In this document: positions 16,404 through 24,775 of the stretch, one piece after another
How positions within the stretch are numbered: the first letter of the stretch is position 1
Layout of the letters: the number at the start of each line of letters is the position of its first letter
Assembly: GCA_963704505.1 (NCBI GenBank)
Contig: OY969912.1
Span: 1,054,001-1,118,000 of the forward strand
Direction: 5' to 3'
Length of the DNA: 64,000 nt
DNA from: VRUE01 sp963704505
GTDB lineage: Bacteria > Actinomycetota > Thermoleophilia > Solirubrobacterales > 70-9
Notes under the pieces: generated by a model
What the model was told of the DNA's origin: nothing
The model's database searches: none
The model's input: only the letters and a program-made list of their open reading frames with translations
Made by a program: the position numbers and the translations under genes

Positions 16404-18779
16404 ATGACGAAACCGTCACTCTCCCTCGCCGCAGCCGCCATCTCGGCCCTTGTCCTCTTGACGTCGCCTGCCACCGCTGCGCCTGCGAACAACGCTCAGA
16501 AAGAACCTCCGCCTCAGGGTTCGCATAAGCACAAGGACCCGAACAGGCCCGCCACTCAACTCGAAACCCCAAGCCAGAACTCCTCCTCCAACGTCGCCAA
16601 GGAACTCGGGTCGACCGGCCAGGTCGACCCGCTCGCCGGCCTCGGCATTCGCAACCCGGTCTGCGACTCAATCGCCCAGATCCGCTCACGAGCGACTCGC
16701 CTCAGCTGCGAAGCAAACGGCAGTCCTGAGTCCGACTACCCGGCCTCCAACTACGGCTTCGACGTCTTCATCTCGACCGGCGTCACCCACCCGATCGGCG
16801 ACTTCACCGCGGCCTTCGTCACGATCCTGAACGGCATCTGGCTCGGCCTGATCTTCGTCCTAAAGCTGACCCTGGAGCTGCTCGGCCTTGCTTTCGCCCT
16901 CAACCCGTTCGGCGAAGGCGAGACTATGAGCCGCCTCTCCGCCTCGATCGGCCGTACCTACAGCCAGCTCACCGATCCCTGGCTTTCCACCCTCGTCATC
17001 TGCGCCGGAATCTGGTTCGCCCACCGCGGCCTCATTCGTCGCGACCTCGCAGGGTCGGTCGGCGGCACCGTGGCGGCCATCGCGATGCTCGTCCTCGGCC
17101 TCTGGGTGATCCACTCTCCGCGCGAATCGGTCGGCCGCCTCGCCTCGCTCTCAAACGAAGCCGCCCTCACCGCGATCAGCGCCCCGCAGTCAGGCAGCCT
17201 GCACCGCCCGGTCGGCTCATTCGCCGAAGCGATGTCGGGCACCTGGTCGCGATTGGTCGAGGTGCCCTTCGCCGGCCTCGACTTCTCCGACGTCCGCTGG
17301 GCGCTCTCGCGCCCGCCGCCGGAAGCGATCGAGCGAGCCGACGCCTACTTCTGCGACGACGTCGGCGCCCTGGCGACGATCGCCACCTACGCCCATCTCG
17401 GCGACGAGGAAGCCCAAAAGGAATGCGCCGCCTTCGCCCGCAAACGCTACGGACGCCCGCGCCGGGTGATCGACCTCTATCTGCGCTCCTCGCCCGGCAG
17501 TCACGCGCGCGAAGCGCTCTGGGACTACTTCGACGGTAGTGACGAATACAAGGCTAAGGTCGCCGCCCAAGGCGGCGACGGTGCGCTGACCCGGCTCTCG
17601 ATGCTCGCCCTCTTCGCGATCGGCCTGCTTGGCGCAATCCTGCTTCTTGCCTGGCTCGCGATCCGTCTCTTCACCCAGGCGGCGATCGCCTTCGTCCTCC
17701 TGCTCGCCGCGCCCTTCGCGCTCTTCTTCCCACTCCTCGGCGACGCCGGCCGTCGCGCCTTCAAGACCTGGGGCCTGACCCTGATCGGTGCGGTCCTCGC
17801 CAAGGTGATCTACGCCGCCTTCCTGTCGGTCGTCCTGCTCGGCATCTCGATCCTCGGTCGTGCCGACAACCCGGCCGGGTCGGCAACCGGCTTCCTGCTC
17901 TCCTCGGCCTTCTCCTGGGCCGTCTTCCTCAAACGTGCCGAGCTGGTCGGCTGGCTCTCCATCGCGCCCGAGCACCATCGTCACGGTCTCGGCCTCTCCG
18001 GTTTCGCCGCCCTCGGCCTTGCCCGCCGAGCCGCGCGCCCGGCGAAGACAACCACCACCGCGCTCGCTCGTCAGACCCACGAGCGCAGCCGCGAGCGGCT
18101 CGCGCTCGGCGCCACGGCGACCCGACGGACTGCGACCGGCGCCCTGCGCGAGAGCGCACGCGCTCTCGCCGACCAGCGCTATTCCGAAGCCCAGAGAACG
18201 ATGCGTGCCTACGAGGCGACCAATCCGGTCACCGACAGGACCGGGCAGGCAACCGGACAGGCCAGCAGCGCCAGTGAGCGGCCGAGGCCTAGCTCGCGAC
18301 GAGACCCCGGTGCGGCGCCGCGAGGGAGAGCTCCGTCCCCCGCTCAATACAAGGAGGCCCGCCAGCTCCTCGATCGCGCCGAGCACAACCAGGGTCGCAA
18401 CGGAAAGCGTTGGCGGCGCGAGGATCTCGAGGGCTTCGCCGCCGAGGACCGCCGCCTGCTCCAACGCTCCACCGATCCCGCCGATCACGCCCACCGTGCC
18501 GGGATCGAGCGCCACCGCTTCGAGCAGCTCCAAGGTCCCGAGCGCGAGCGAGCGAGCGCGGAGATCGAGCGCGCTCGCCGCCGCGACCTCGAGCGCCTCT
18601 CAGTTGCCACTGACTCGCCCGGCCGGATCACCGATCGCCCCCGGCTCGCCGCCGAGCGCCTGCGCCAAGTCAAAGGCGGCGAGGCACCCTCGCGGCGCGA
18701 GCATCTGCGCAAGCTGCGCCGCGACCGCCGCAGCCACGACCATCTGACCTCGCGCAAAAACCTGAGTCGAGGTGCCTAG
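16404..18779 (+). CDS. VirB6/TcpH-like polytopic conjugation channel protein
   Basis: 791 aa. A signal peptide (residues 1-26) and a Lys/Pro-rich linker precede several membrane segments: near 128-165 (IWLGLIFVLKLTLELLGL), 190-240, 400-450 (ALFAIGLLGAILLLAWLAI and a following helix) and 455-520. The C-terminal 250 residues are a soluble, Arg-rich, helical domain. This layout is that of VirB6/TrbL/TcpH proteins, the inner-membrane channel components. Its last base is also the first base of the next GTG, suggesting translational coupling. Confidence 0.8.
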   Translation: MTKPSLSLAAAAISALVLLTSPATAAPANNAQKEPPPQGSHKHKDPNRPATQLETPSQNSSSNVAKELGSTGQVDPLAGLGIRNPVCDSIAQIRSRATRLSCEANGSPESDYPASNYGFDVFISTGVTHPIGDFTAAFVTILNGIWLGLIFVLKLTLELLGLAFALNPFGEGETMSRLSASIGRTYSQLTDPWLSTLVICAGIWFAHRGLIRRDLAGSVGGTVAAIAMLVLGLWVIHSPRESVGRLASLSNEAALTAISAPQSGSLHRPVGSFAEAMSGTWSRLVEVPFAGLDFSDVRWALSRPPPEAIERADAYFCDDVGALATIATYAHLGDEEAQKECAAFARKRYGRPRRVIDLYLRSSPGSHAREALWDYFDGSDEYKAKVAAQGGDGALTRLSMLALFAIGLLGAILLLAWLAIRLFTQAAIAFVLLLAAPFALFFPLLGDAGRRAFKTWGLTLIGAVLAKVIYAAFLSVVLLGISILGRADNPAGSATGFLLSSAFSWAVFLKRAELVGWLSIAPEHHRHGLGLSGFAALGLARRAARPAKTTTTALARQTHERSRERLALGATATRRTATGALRESARALADQRYSEAQRTMRAYEATNPVTDRTGQATGQASSASERPRPSSRRDPGAAPRGRAPSPAQYKEARQLLDRAEHNQGRNGKRWRREDLEGFAAEDRRLLQRSTDPADHAHRAGIERHRFEQLQGPERERASAEIERARRRDLERLSVATDSPGRITDRPRLAAERLRQVKGGEAPSRREHLRKLRRDRRSHDHLTSRKNLSRGA

Positions 18780-19243
18780 TGAGGACCGGTTTCGCCCACG
18801 CCGGCGTCCTGATCTCAGCTGCCCTAGCCCTCGCCGTCATCCTCCTCGGCGGCGGGCCCAAGGCGGGCGAGCAATCGATTCGTCCGGAGTCTCCGACGGT
18901 CCTGGCGCCGTCCGCCGCCACGCCACCACCGCACCTCGACCCGCGGCCATTCCTCAAGGCCTTCCTCCGCTACGAGGTCGACGTCTCGGGAGCTGGCCTG
19001 CGCAACGCGCTCCGCCGGGCGGCGACTGCTGACTTTGCCAGCGAGCTGCTCGCGGCTCAGCCACACGCGCCCCACAACGTCCCCTCCGCTCAGATCATCC
19101 ACCTGCGGATCACCGATCTCTCTCGTACTCCGCCACGCGCGCTGGTCTCGGGTACCGCGATCCGCGCCGGCCGTCCCGAGCCCTTCGCCTTCCTCTTCGA
19201 AGCTCGCGGCGGGAGGTGGCTGGCGGCCGGTCCCGCCGAATGA
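18779..19243 (+). CDS. Small anchored transfer-operon protein
   Basis: 154 aa from GTG 18779, which overlaps the TAG of the VirB6-like gene by one base. One N-terminal membrane segment (VLISAALALAVILLGGG) and a single alpha-plus-beta extracellular domain (PRPFLKAFLRYEVDVSGAGL, then PRALVSGTAIRAGRPEPFAF). The domain has the flavour of NTF2-like VirB8/TcpC domains but only one copy. The ATGA overlap couples it to the peptidoglycan hydrolase that follows. It is probably an accessory part of the transfer channel; no family was recognised with confidence. Confidence 0.7.
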   Translation: MRTGFAHAGVLISAALALAVILLGGGPKAGEQSIRPESPTVLAPSAATPPPHLDPRPFLKAFLRYEVDVSGAGLRNALRRAATADFASELLAAQPHAPHNVPSAQIIHLRITDLSRTPPRALVSGTAIRAGRPEPFAFLFEARGGRWLAAGPAE

Positions 19244-20289
19244 GCGAGCGGCCCGGCCGAACTCTGACCGGACTCACCGCCCGCCTCGCCGGCCGCAGCC
19301 TCACTGCCAAGGCGGCGTTTGCCGCGAGCGCAGCTGGCTTCTGCCTGCTCTTCGTCGTCGGCCTCTTCGTCGCCGCCGCTCCTGGAGCCGCGGGCGGGGG
19401 AGGGGAGAGCTGTCACCTCGCCGGCCAGGCCGCCAACTCGATACCCGCCAACTACACCCCCTGGTTGACCAAGGCCGCCACCCGCTACGAGCTCGGCCCC
19501 CGCGGCTTCTCGATCCTCGCTGCGATCCACGCGGTCGAGTCGGACTTCGGCCGCTCGACCCTGCCCGGCGTCCAATCCGGAGCCAACTCCGCCGGCGCCG
19601 AGGGCCCGGGCCAGTTCCTCGCTACGACCTGGGTGACCTACGGCGTTGATGCCGACGGCGACGGCGCCCGCGACCCCTACTCGGTCCCCGACTCCGTTTT
19701 CGGCACCGCCAATTACCTCCACGCCTCCGGCGCGCCACGCGCCTGGCGGACCGCGATTTTCGCCTACAACCACGCCGAGTGGTACGTCGACGAGGTATTA
19801 GAAAAGGCCGACTCCTTCGGCACCGAACTCGTCTGCGAAGCGAGCCCCGAACTCGGCGAACCACCCAGCGGCCAGCTCGCTCGCCTCATCTACTACGCCC
19901 GCTGGATCGAAGCCCGCCACCTCCACTACTGCTGGGGCGGCGGCCACGCCCCGAAGCCCGGCCCGTCATCCGGCACTTACTGCTGGTCGGCTGACGGCCG
20001 CCAGGTCTTCGGCGCACGCGAAGCCGGCCTCGATTGTTCGGGCGCGGTGCGCTGGCTGCTCGTCCTCGCCGGGTATCCCGACCCCGGCGCCCTCGTCTCG
20101 AACGAACTCGGCGCCCACTACCCGTCCGGCCCCGGTTCCCGGGTGACGATCTGGGCCAACGACGACCACGTCTTCGTCACCATCGACGGCCGTGACTGGG
20201 GCACCTCGGAAACCAACTTCGCCCACGGACCCGGCTTCGCCGAGCACTCGAAGGCGGCCTTCGAACCCAGCCACCCGCCCGGCCTCTAA
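19240..20289 (+). CDS. Bifunctional peptidoglycan hydrolase (lytic transglycosylase plus NlpC/P60)
   Basis: 349 aa. After one membrane segment (residues about 26-48), residues about 70-195 form a lytic-transglycosylase domain with a candidate catalytic Glu in AIHAVESDFGRS and the later EGPGQFLATTW and FAYNHAEWYV motifs. Residues about 215-349 are NlpC/P60-like, with the nucleophile Cys in GLDCSGAV and the His in NDDHVFV. Such enzymes open the cell wall for the conjugation channel (VirB1-like role). The start at 19240 overlaps the preceding stop as ATGA. It is the last gene of the transfer operon. Confidence 0.88.
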   Translation: MSERPGRTLTGLTARLAGRSLTAKAAFAASAAGFCLLFVVGLFVAAAPGAAGGGGESCHLAGQAANSIPANYTPWLTKAATRYELGPRGFSILAAIHAVESDFGRSTLPGVQSGANSAGAEGPGQFLATTWVTYGVDADGDGARDPYSVPDSVFGTANYLHASGAPRAWRTAIFAYNHAEWYVDEVLEKADSFGTELVCEASPELGEPPSGQLARLIYYARWIEARHLHYCWGGGHAPKPGPSSGTYCWSADGRQVFGAREAGLDCSGAVRWLLVLAGYPDPGALVSNELGAHYPSGPGSRVTIWANDDHVFVTIDGRDWGTSETNFAHGPGFAEHSKAAFEPSHPPGL

Positions 20290-20465
20290 CTCACCCGACT
20301 CTTCTTCGCTGAACGCCGCCGAATGGCCCCAGTGGCAGTCGATGGGAAGGCGGTGAAGCTGAGCCTCGCCTCAACGCCGTCACGACCGAGACAGCGCGGG
20401 CAGAACTCTAGGTTGGCAGCGATCACCGGGCTGTAGCCACGTTTGCAGCGCTCACACCTGAACAT
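20286..20465 (-). CDS. Small zinc-ribbon protein
   Basis: 59 aa from ATG 20465, preceded by GGGAG at good spacing; a longer form from TTG 20558 is possible. Two CxxC pairs (FRCERCKRGY and FCPRCLGRDG) separated by 14 residues make a zinc ribbon, and the tail is basic. It lies on the opposite strand with its stop overlapping the end of the hydrolase gene by four bases. Such ribbons bind nucleic acids or proteins; the role here is unknown. Confidence 0.65.
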   Translation of the reverse strand: MFRCERCKRGYSPVIAANLEFCPRCLGRDGVEARLSFTAFPSTATGAIRRRSAKKSRVS

Positions 20466-20567
20466 CTCGCGCTCCCGTCCCCCGGCTCGGAGTGCCTGTT
20501 GCGGCCCGTCGGTCCGAATCACACTGGGGACCGGACCAGTTATAGCCGCTGTAGCCAATTGCGCAAA

Positions 20568-20807
20568 TTAATCCTGACCATCAGCCGCAGGGACCACCTG
20601 CTCGACCCCGTTGACCTCCCGGGCTGAGCTCGACTGGAGCTTTCGATGCTCCTTGACCGGCGCCCGCCGTTCGTGTTCGAGCGCGTCGCGCGAGGCCGAG
20701 CGCCGCTCGCCCCGGTCGCGGCCAATCCAGCCGCAGCTGCAGGTCGCGACGAAGCCCTCGCCTCGACGCTGGGCCATCGCCTCGTGCTGTGGCCTGAACT
20801 CGCCCAT
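20568..20807 (-). CDS. Small CxCGW protein of the mobile element
   Basis: 79 aa from ATG 20807, without a clear ribosome site. It carries FVATCSCGWIGRDR followed by ASRDALEHER, a pattern seen in short actinobacterial mobile-element and phage proteins. The tail is polar. It faces the zinc-ribbon gene in the same direction and may form a two-gene transcript with it. The antisense frame is also open, as is common at this GC, so confidence is moderate. Confidence 0.5.
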   Translation of the reverse strand: MGEFRPQHEAMAQRRGEGFVATCSCGWIGRDRGERRSASRDALEHERRAPVKEHRKLQSSSAREVNGVEQVVPAADGQD

Positions 20808-21011
20808 CGCCAGACCGTAGCTACGGCGTCTGAGCTCGGCAAGACCCTGCCTCAGCTCGCGGCCGGATTCGCCTCGATCCTGGCAGGCCCGGCCTCGCTT
20901 CAAGTCCCTACCGGGACTCGCTGCCGCGCCCTCGCAGAGCTCGGGTTCCGCTCGGGCCTTTCGCCTGCCTGACGGATCGGCGAATCCGGTCCACGAGCAA
21001 GGAGGCATCAG

Positions 21012-21314
21012 ATGGCCACCGCAACCGCCGAGCCACAAGCCGGCCGCCAGGTCGAGCTCGGCCGCTACCAGGTCCCCGAGGGCACCCGCGTCCTCACCGG
21101 CCGCCGCATCGACGGCGTCGTCCACGTCTACGACTTCCCGGTCGATCATCCTGGCTGCGGCTACTTCGTCGAGAAGGGCTTTGACTCTCGCGCTGAGCTC
21201 GCCGTACTTGTCGCGGACTATCGACGCAGAGCCAAGGCGATTGCTGGCTGCCCGATGGGCGAACCCGGCCTGGCGCCCATCGGCGGGCCGAACCGGGCGG
21301 CGGAAGCGTCCTAG
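21012..21314 (+). CDS. Small hypothetical protein
   Basis: 100 aa, soluble. CAAGGAGGCATCAG places a strong ribosome site before ATG 21012. The middle reads EGTRVLTGRRIDGVVHVYD, then GCGYFVEKGFDSRAELAVLV, a compact beta-rich domain. It precedes the excisionase-integrase pair with a four-base gap and may be co-transcribed with them, so a role in excision control is conceivable. The family was not recognised. Confidence 0.75.
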   Translation: MATATAEPQAGRQVELGRYQVPEGTRVLTGRRIDGVVHVYDFPVDHPGCGYFVEKGFDSRAELAVLVADYRRRAKAIAGCPMGEPGLAPIGGPNRAAEAS

Positions 21315-21318
21315 GGAC

Positions 21319-21555
21319 ATGAGCCCGATCACCACAGCCGTCCCCACAGAGCTTTCCGTCTCGAGCGAGCGACGTGCCTTCTTCACCACCGACACGCTCG
21401 CCGCCTACCTGCAGGTCTCCGACCGGATGATCCGCAAATGGGTCGCCGAAGGCCGACTGCGTTCCTTAAAGCTCGACGGCTGCCGGCGCTTTGACCCGGC
21501 GGAGGTCGACGCCTTCGTCGCCGGATTTCGCGATCGCAACGGATCGGGAGAATGA
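21319..21555 (+). CDS. xis: Excisionase-like helix-turn-helix protein
   Basis: 78 aa from ATG 21319 (GGGAC just ahead). Residues about 20-70 are a MerR/HTH_17-type winged helix (FFTTDTLAAYLQVSDRMIRK, then WVAEGRLRSLKLDGCRRF and a PAEVDAFVAG end). Small proteins of this type act as excisionases or directionality factors beside tyrosine integrases. The stop overlaps the integrase ATG by four bases, so the two are translated together, which supports the assignment. Confidence 0.8.
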   Translation: MSPITTAVPTELSVSSERRAFFTTDTLAAYLQVSDRMIRKWVAEGRLRSLKLDGCRRFDPAEVDAFVAGFRDRNGSGE

Positions 21556-22745
21556 GCCGACGGAGGGCAGTCGGTCTTCCCGCGCGCCAGACCCCGTATC
21601 GGCGACGCTATGAGGACGGTCGAGTCGTCTGGCTGGCCCGCTACCGGGATCTCGAGGGCAACACCGCCTACGCCAAGCCTCGCTGGAACGGCCGCAAGTC
21701 GACCTTTGCTCGGAAGCGCGATGCGCAGCGGGCGATCGACGAGGCACTAGATGAACTCTACGGCCGCCGCTTCGAGGAGCCCGCCGAACTCGGGGACTAC
21801 TTCAAGGGCTGGCTTTTGGCCCATCCGCGCTCGGAGCGCACCAACAGCAGCCACGGGCGCCGGGTGGAGCGCGTCCTCGATGTCGAGATCGAAGGGCGGC
21901 CCCTCCGAGCCTGGCGGTTCGACGAATTGCGGCGGCGCCATGCGTTGCTGCTGCTTGATCACATGCTGAGAGAAGAAGGCCGGGCGGCTCTCGGGGCGCG
22001 CGGAATACTCAGCGCCCTCTCAGCGATGGCCGAGGACGCGATCGGCGATGACACCGCTGAGGCAAACCCGTTCAGCGGTATTCGAATACGCCGAGGTGAT
22101 CCACGAGTTCAAAAGCCGGCCCGCAAGCCCCGGATCTGGAGCTTCGAGCAGATGCGTTCCTTCGCTGCCGCCGGACGGGCAGAGGTACGGGCTCGAACTC
22201 CCAAACCGCCGGATCCAAGAACCAAGTCGAACAAACTGCGCCACTACTCCCGCCATGACTACGAGCCGATGATCCTGACCGTTGCGCTCACCGGTCTGCG
22301 GCTCGGCGAGGTGCTCGGTCTCTCGCGCTGCAACTACGCCGATTCAGCGCTGCGCTTCGCTCACTCCTCACACGAAGGCGAGCTCGTCCCGTCGAGCGAC
22401 CAGAAGAATCACGACCGAGAGGTGCCGGTGCCTCCGAGTCTCGCGGCCCTGCTCGAGCCGCTGGCCGACGGGGAATCAGAGGCACCGCTCTTCACGACGC
22501 CGAGAGGGCGACGCTGGCGCGAGCGGAATTTTTACCGCGATGTCTGGACGCCGGCTCAGATCGCGAGCGGCCTCGACCCGACACCGCATGAGTTTCGGCA
22601 CTCCTACGTGACCCTGCTGCGAGCTGCGGGCATTGATGACGCCGACCTGGCCCGGGTCGCCGGCCACCGGGTCGAGACCATGATCTCCGTCTACGCCCAC
22701 GCGCTGCACCGCAGTCACGACGCAATCCGTGACGCCATCGGCTAG
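21552..22745 (+). CDS. int: Tyrosine recombinase (integrase) of the element
   Basis: 397 aa. An N-terminal SAM-like arm (about 25-100), a core-binding domain (about 105-170) and the catalytic domain from about 200. The catalytic residues can be placed: Arg in LTGLRLGEVLG near 248, HEFRHS near 345-350, GHR near 371 and the nucleophile Tyr in ISVYAHAL near 381. It cuts and rejoins attP and attB in the tRNA-Arg gene. The gene points toward the tRNA fragment 0.5 kb downstream and is translationally coupled to xis. Confidence 0.93.
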   Translation: MSRRRAVGLPARQTPYRRRYEDGRVVWLARYRDLEGNTAYAKPRWNGRKSTFARKRDAQRAIDEALDELYGRRFEEPAELGDYFKGWLLAHPRSERTNSSHGRRVERVLDVEIEGRPLRAWRFDELRRRHALLLLDHMLREEGRAALGARGILSALSAMAEDAIGDDTAEANPFSGIRIRRGDPRVQKPARKPRIWSFEQMRSFAAAGRAEVRARTPKPPDPRTKSNKLRHYSRHDYEPMILTVALTGLRLGEVLGLSRCNYADSALRFAHSSHEGELVPSSDQKNHDREVPVPPSLAALLEPLADGESEAPLFTTPRGRRWRERNFYRDVWTPAQIASGLDPTPHEFRHSYVTLLRAAGIDDADLARVAGHRVETMISVYAHALHRSHDAIRDAIG

Positions 22746-22818
22746 CGAGCTTTCAAGGCATCCCGGCGTGGTTCCCTCCTCGCAAATGAGCTAGTCAATT
22801 CGCGTTATGGAAACCCGG

Positions 22819-22859
22819 TGCCTCAGCATGCCTTATCCCCCGGCATAAAAGGCGAGGCA
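22819..22859. terminator. Imperfect hairpin downstream of int
   Basis: Outer arms TGCCTC (22819-22824) and GAGGCA (22854-22859) enclose GCCTTAT and ATAAAAGGC, giving a two-part stem around a CCCCCGGC loop about 75 bases after the integrase stop. It may be a terminator shared by both directions. Confidence 0.45.
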
Positions 22860-22894
22860 TAGAACCGCACTCTTACAGGCATTTCTAAACGCGC

Positions 22895-22952
22895 GTCAAG
22901 ACAAGTTGTCAAGAAATGTCAGGCATCAACTTTTCGCGGATTTAGTTGATGC
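22895..22952. repeat. Direct and inverted repeats, candidate integrase arm sites
   Basis: GTCAAGA occurs at 22895-22901 and 22908-22914, 13 bases apart, and GCATCAAC (22923-22930) pairs with GTTGATGC (22945-22952). They sit between int and the core site, where arm-type sites of tyrosine recombinases are commonly found. Confidence 0.45.
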
Positions 22953-23241
22953 ACGGATTTCGAGCGCCTGGGCAAGAGCCCAAGCGGGCACCATCCCGAT
23001 CATCGGCCAGACCCCTAACGCATGCTGGTCGCCAACGAGATCCTCGATGCAGGTCTTGGGCCAATGGAGCTCGGAGAGCGACTCGACGAGGAGGTGTTTA
23101 CCCCGGCCGCTGGCTAGCAGGTATTCAGAGGAAGGCAGCGACCGAAGCCCTGAGAAGCATTGCTACATCGGCACCCTCCAAAACAGAGCTGCTCGGGCGC
23201 GATTGGCTCTGGGCCTCACATTCGCGTCCATCCACCCGCTT

Positions 23242-23284
23242 CCTACGAAACCGAAGGTCACAGGTTCGAATCCTGTCGGGCGCG
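23242..23284 (+). other. attR: 3' portion of tRNA-Arg(ACG)
   Basis: Reads from the anticodon loop CTACGAA (23243-23249) through the 3' anticodon strand ACCGA, a 5-base variable loop, a perfect T arm (ACAGG-TTCGAAT-CCTGT, 23260-23276), the acceptor strand CGGGCGC and discriminator G (23284). The matching 5' acceptor GCGCCCG and the D arm are absent upstream, so this is a fragment, as left at the distal end by an ICE that integrated into the tRNA gene. Confidence 0.85.
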
Positions 23285-23318
23285 TTCGGACTCCGAAGAA
23301 GGAAAGGCCCACACCCCG

Positions 23319-23855
23319 ATGCTCACCCGAATCCGCTTGCTCACCATCCTCGCCGTGGTCGCCGTCGGCTCGCTCTCGGTCGGTGTCGCCGGCGCCGGCT
23401 ACGTGGCGCCCAAGCCCCAGCCCGGGGCCTGGAAGTTCGGCGAAGCGAGTGGTGGCTTTTCGCTGGTCAGGGGCAAGGGCAAGATGAAGAGCAAGCTCTT
23501 CCTCCAAAACGTCCACAGCGTCACCCAGAACTTCGTCGGCTGCCCTGAAAAGGCGGAAAAGATCACCGTCTCCGGCCGATTCCCGCTGAAGTACCTCGCC
23601 CTCGACGGGTATCCCGGCTACAAAGCCTGGGGGGTCGGCAAGACCGGTACGGAGACCCGCTACAGCGACGGCTCACCGGGGCTCGTCTCGATCCCCGCCA
23701 AGGTGACGGTGGGGGGCAAGGTCGCCGAAGGCGGCGGGATCAAGATGGACTTCTCGAGCACCGAACCGAAGGAATTCAGCTTGCTGATAATCGAGTTCGG
23801 CCCGCGCGACGCCTCCCCCTGCGTCACTTACAGCGAGACGGCGACGCACCACTAG
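23319..23855 (+). CDS. Secreted hypothetical protein
   Basis: 178 aa, first gene after attR. GAAGGAAAGG precedes ATG 23319. The signal peptide (RIRLLTILAVVAVGSLSVGVAGA) is cleaved near residue 26. The mature part is beta-rich with two Cys (FVGCPEKAE and DASPCVTYSE) and no known motif. Similar one-domain secreted proteins with a WKFG...GxF...KVK start occur in Thermoleophilia. Because it directly follows the insertion site it belongs to the chromosome rather than the element. Confidence 0.8.
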   Translation: MLTRIRLLTILAVVAVGSLSVGVAGAGYVAPKPQPGAWKFGEASGGFSLVRGKGKMKSKLFLQNVHSVTQNFVGCPEKAEKITVSGRFPLKYLALDGYPGYKAWGVGKTGTETRYSDGSPGLVSIPAKVTVGGKVAEGGGIKMDFSSTEPKEFSLLIIEFGPRDASPCVTYSETATHH

Positions 23856-23986
23856 ACAGGGCGACCGGGTCGTCCGCGGAGACGGACGGCTTCGCGCTCT
23901 GATCACCGGCCGGAAACAATTCCATCCCGGAGGTGTTGTTGCATGTCCGGTAGCGGATCCAAGCCCGTGCCTGTAGCTGTGACCGT

Positions 23987-24742
23987 ATGCCTGTCCTCGC
24001 CCCCAGCCCCTTGCTCGAGAGCCGTCGGCTGACCTTCGCCGATGGCGCCGGCACCACTCTGCGGCTCGCGCGCTTCGATCGCTCTCGCTTCGGTGTCCGG
24101 GCGGCAGTAATCGAGCCCTGCGCGACCCTGCTCGAGTGGTCTGCTCAAAACGGCTTCAAGCACGCCATGGTCGGTGGCTATTACATGCGCCCCGGTGGCC
24201 CGCCGCTCGGCGACCTTCGCGTCGGCGGGCGCGTCCATCCGACCGTGCCCTTCGACCAGCCTTGGGGGGCGGTTCGCGCCTGTGTCCACGCGGATAACGG
24301 CGAGGTCTCCCTGGCCGCTCGTCGGGATCTTCCCGCCGAGCCCGAGGGGGACCTGCTGCAAGCGGGGCCGCTGCTGGTCTCCGCCGGCGACTCGCTGATT
24401 CGCGAAGGGCAGGACCTCGAGGGTTTCTCAGCGGGTGCCCGGCAGTTCGACTCGGACATCACCGTCGGCCGCTATCCGCGCGCCGCCCTCGGTCTTGGCG
24501 AGACGGAGCTGATCGCGGCGGTCAGCGAAGGCCGAGCCGACGACGAGGCCGGCCTCACGATGGCCGAGCTGGCCGAGGCGATGGTCGGCCTCGGTGCCGT
24601 CGAGGCGATCAACCTCGACGGTGGCGGCTCGGCGTCACTCGTGATCGGGGGTCGCCTCCGCAACATTCCCCGTGAGGAACACGGAAGGGAGATCGTCGGC
24701 GGCCGCGACATCGCCTCCGCGCTTCAGTTCTTCGAGCGCTAG
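23987..24742 (+). CDS. Phosphodiester glycosidase family (NAGPA-like) protein
   Basis: 251 aa, no signal peptide. Contains KHAMVGGYYMR near residue 45 and the family signature NLDGGGSASLVIGGR near residue 205, as in phosphodiester glycosidase / NAGPA domains, which cleave N-acetylglucosamine-1-phosphodiester-type bonds. The length equals one domain. No clear ribosome site precedes ATG 23987. It is followed 33 bases later by a glycosyltransferase in the same direction, consistent with a carbohydrate-related pair. The exact substrate is unknown. Confidence 0.82.
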   Translation: MPVLAPSPLLESRRLTFADGAGTTLRLARFDRSRFGVRAAVIEPCATLLEWSAQNGFKHAMVGGYYMRPGGPPLGDLRVGGRVHPTVPFDQPWGAVRACVHADNGEVSLAARRDLPAEPEGDLLQAGPLLVSAGDSLIREGQDLEGFSAGARQFDSDITVGRYPRAALGLGETELIAAVSEGRADDEAGLTMAELAEAMVGLGAVEAINLDGGGSASLVIGGRLRNIPREEHGREIVGGRDIASALQFFER

Positions 24743-24775
24743 GGGGCTCACAAGCCACCAGTACGCTGGTTGGGC

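Larger units (their letters stand above)
1..23284. mobile_element. Right-hand part of an integrative and conjugative element
   Basis: The stretch carries a type IV secretion-like gene set in one direction (coupling ATPase, VirB4-type ATPase, VirB8/TcpC-like, VirB6/TcpH-like, TcpE-like, cell-wall hydrolase), parB, two single-strand-binding proteins, and an excisionase-integrase pair next to a 3' tRNA-Arg(ACG) fragment at 23242-23284. Host-style chromosomal genes begin right after that fragment. Integration into the 3' part of a tRNA leaves such a fragment at the far end, so the intact tRNA and the left end should lie before position 1. No canonical relaxase is visible. Confidence 0.85.
22746..23318. 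other. Gene-free integrase-attR interval
   Basis: 573 bases without a convincing gene; open frames here have no ribosome sites and run through the tRNA fragment. The interval holds an imperfect hairpin (22819-22859), two direct 7-bp repeats and an 8-bp inverted repeat (22895-22952), and the tRNA-Arg fragment (23242-23284). The part 22770-22960 is visibly richer in A+T than its surroundings. Confidence 0.7.

Noticed and set aside
20568..21395. A 275-codon minus-strand frame covering the genes at 21012 and 21319
   Set aside because: Only its last 79 codons (20568-20807) look like protein. The rest is antisense to two genes with good starts.
23160..23290. A complete tRNA gene ending at 23284
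   Set aside because: The T arm and 3' acceptor are perfect, but the pairing 5' acceptor, D arm and 5' anticodon strand are missing, so it is only a 3' fragment.
22906..23548. Open frames running through the integrase-attR gap and the tRNA fragment
   Set aside because: They cross the tRNA fragment, lack ribosome sites and show no protein-like pattern. The real gene starts at 23319.
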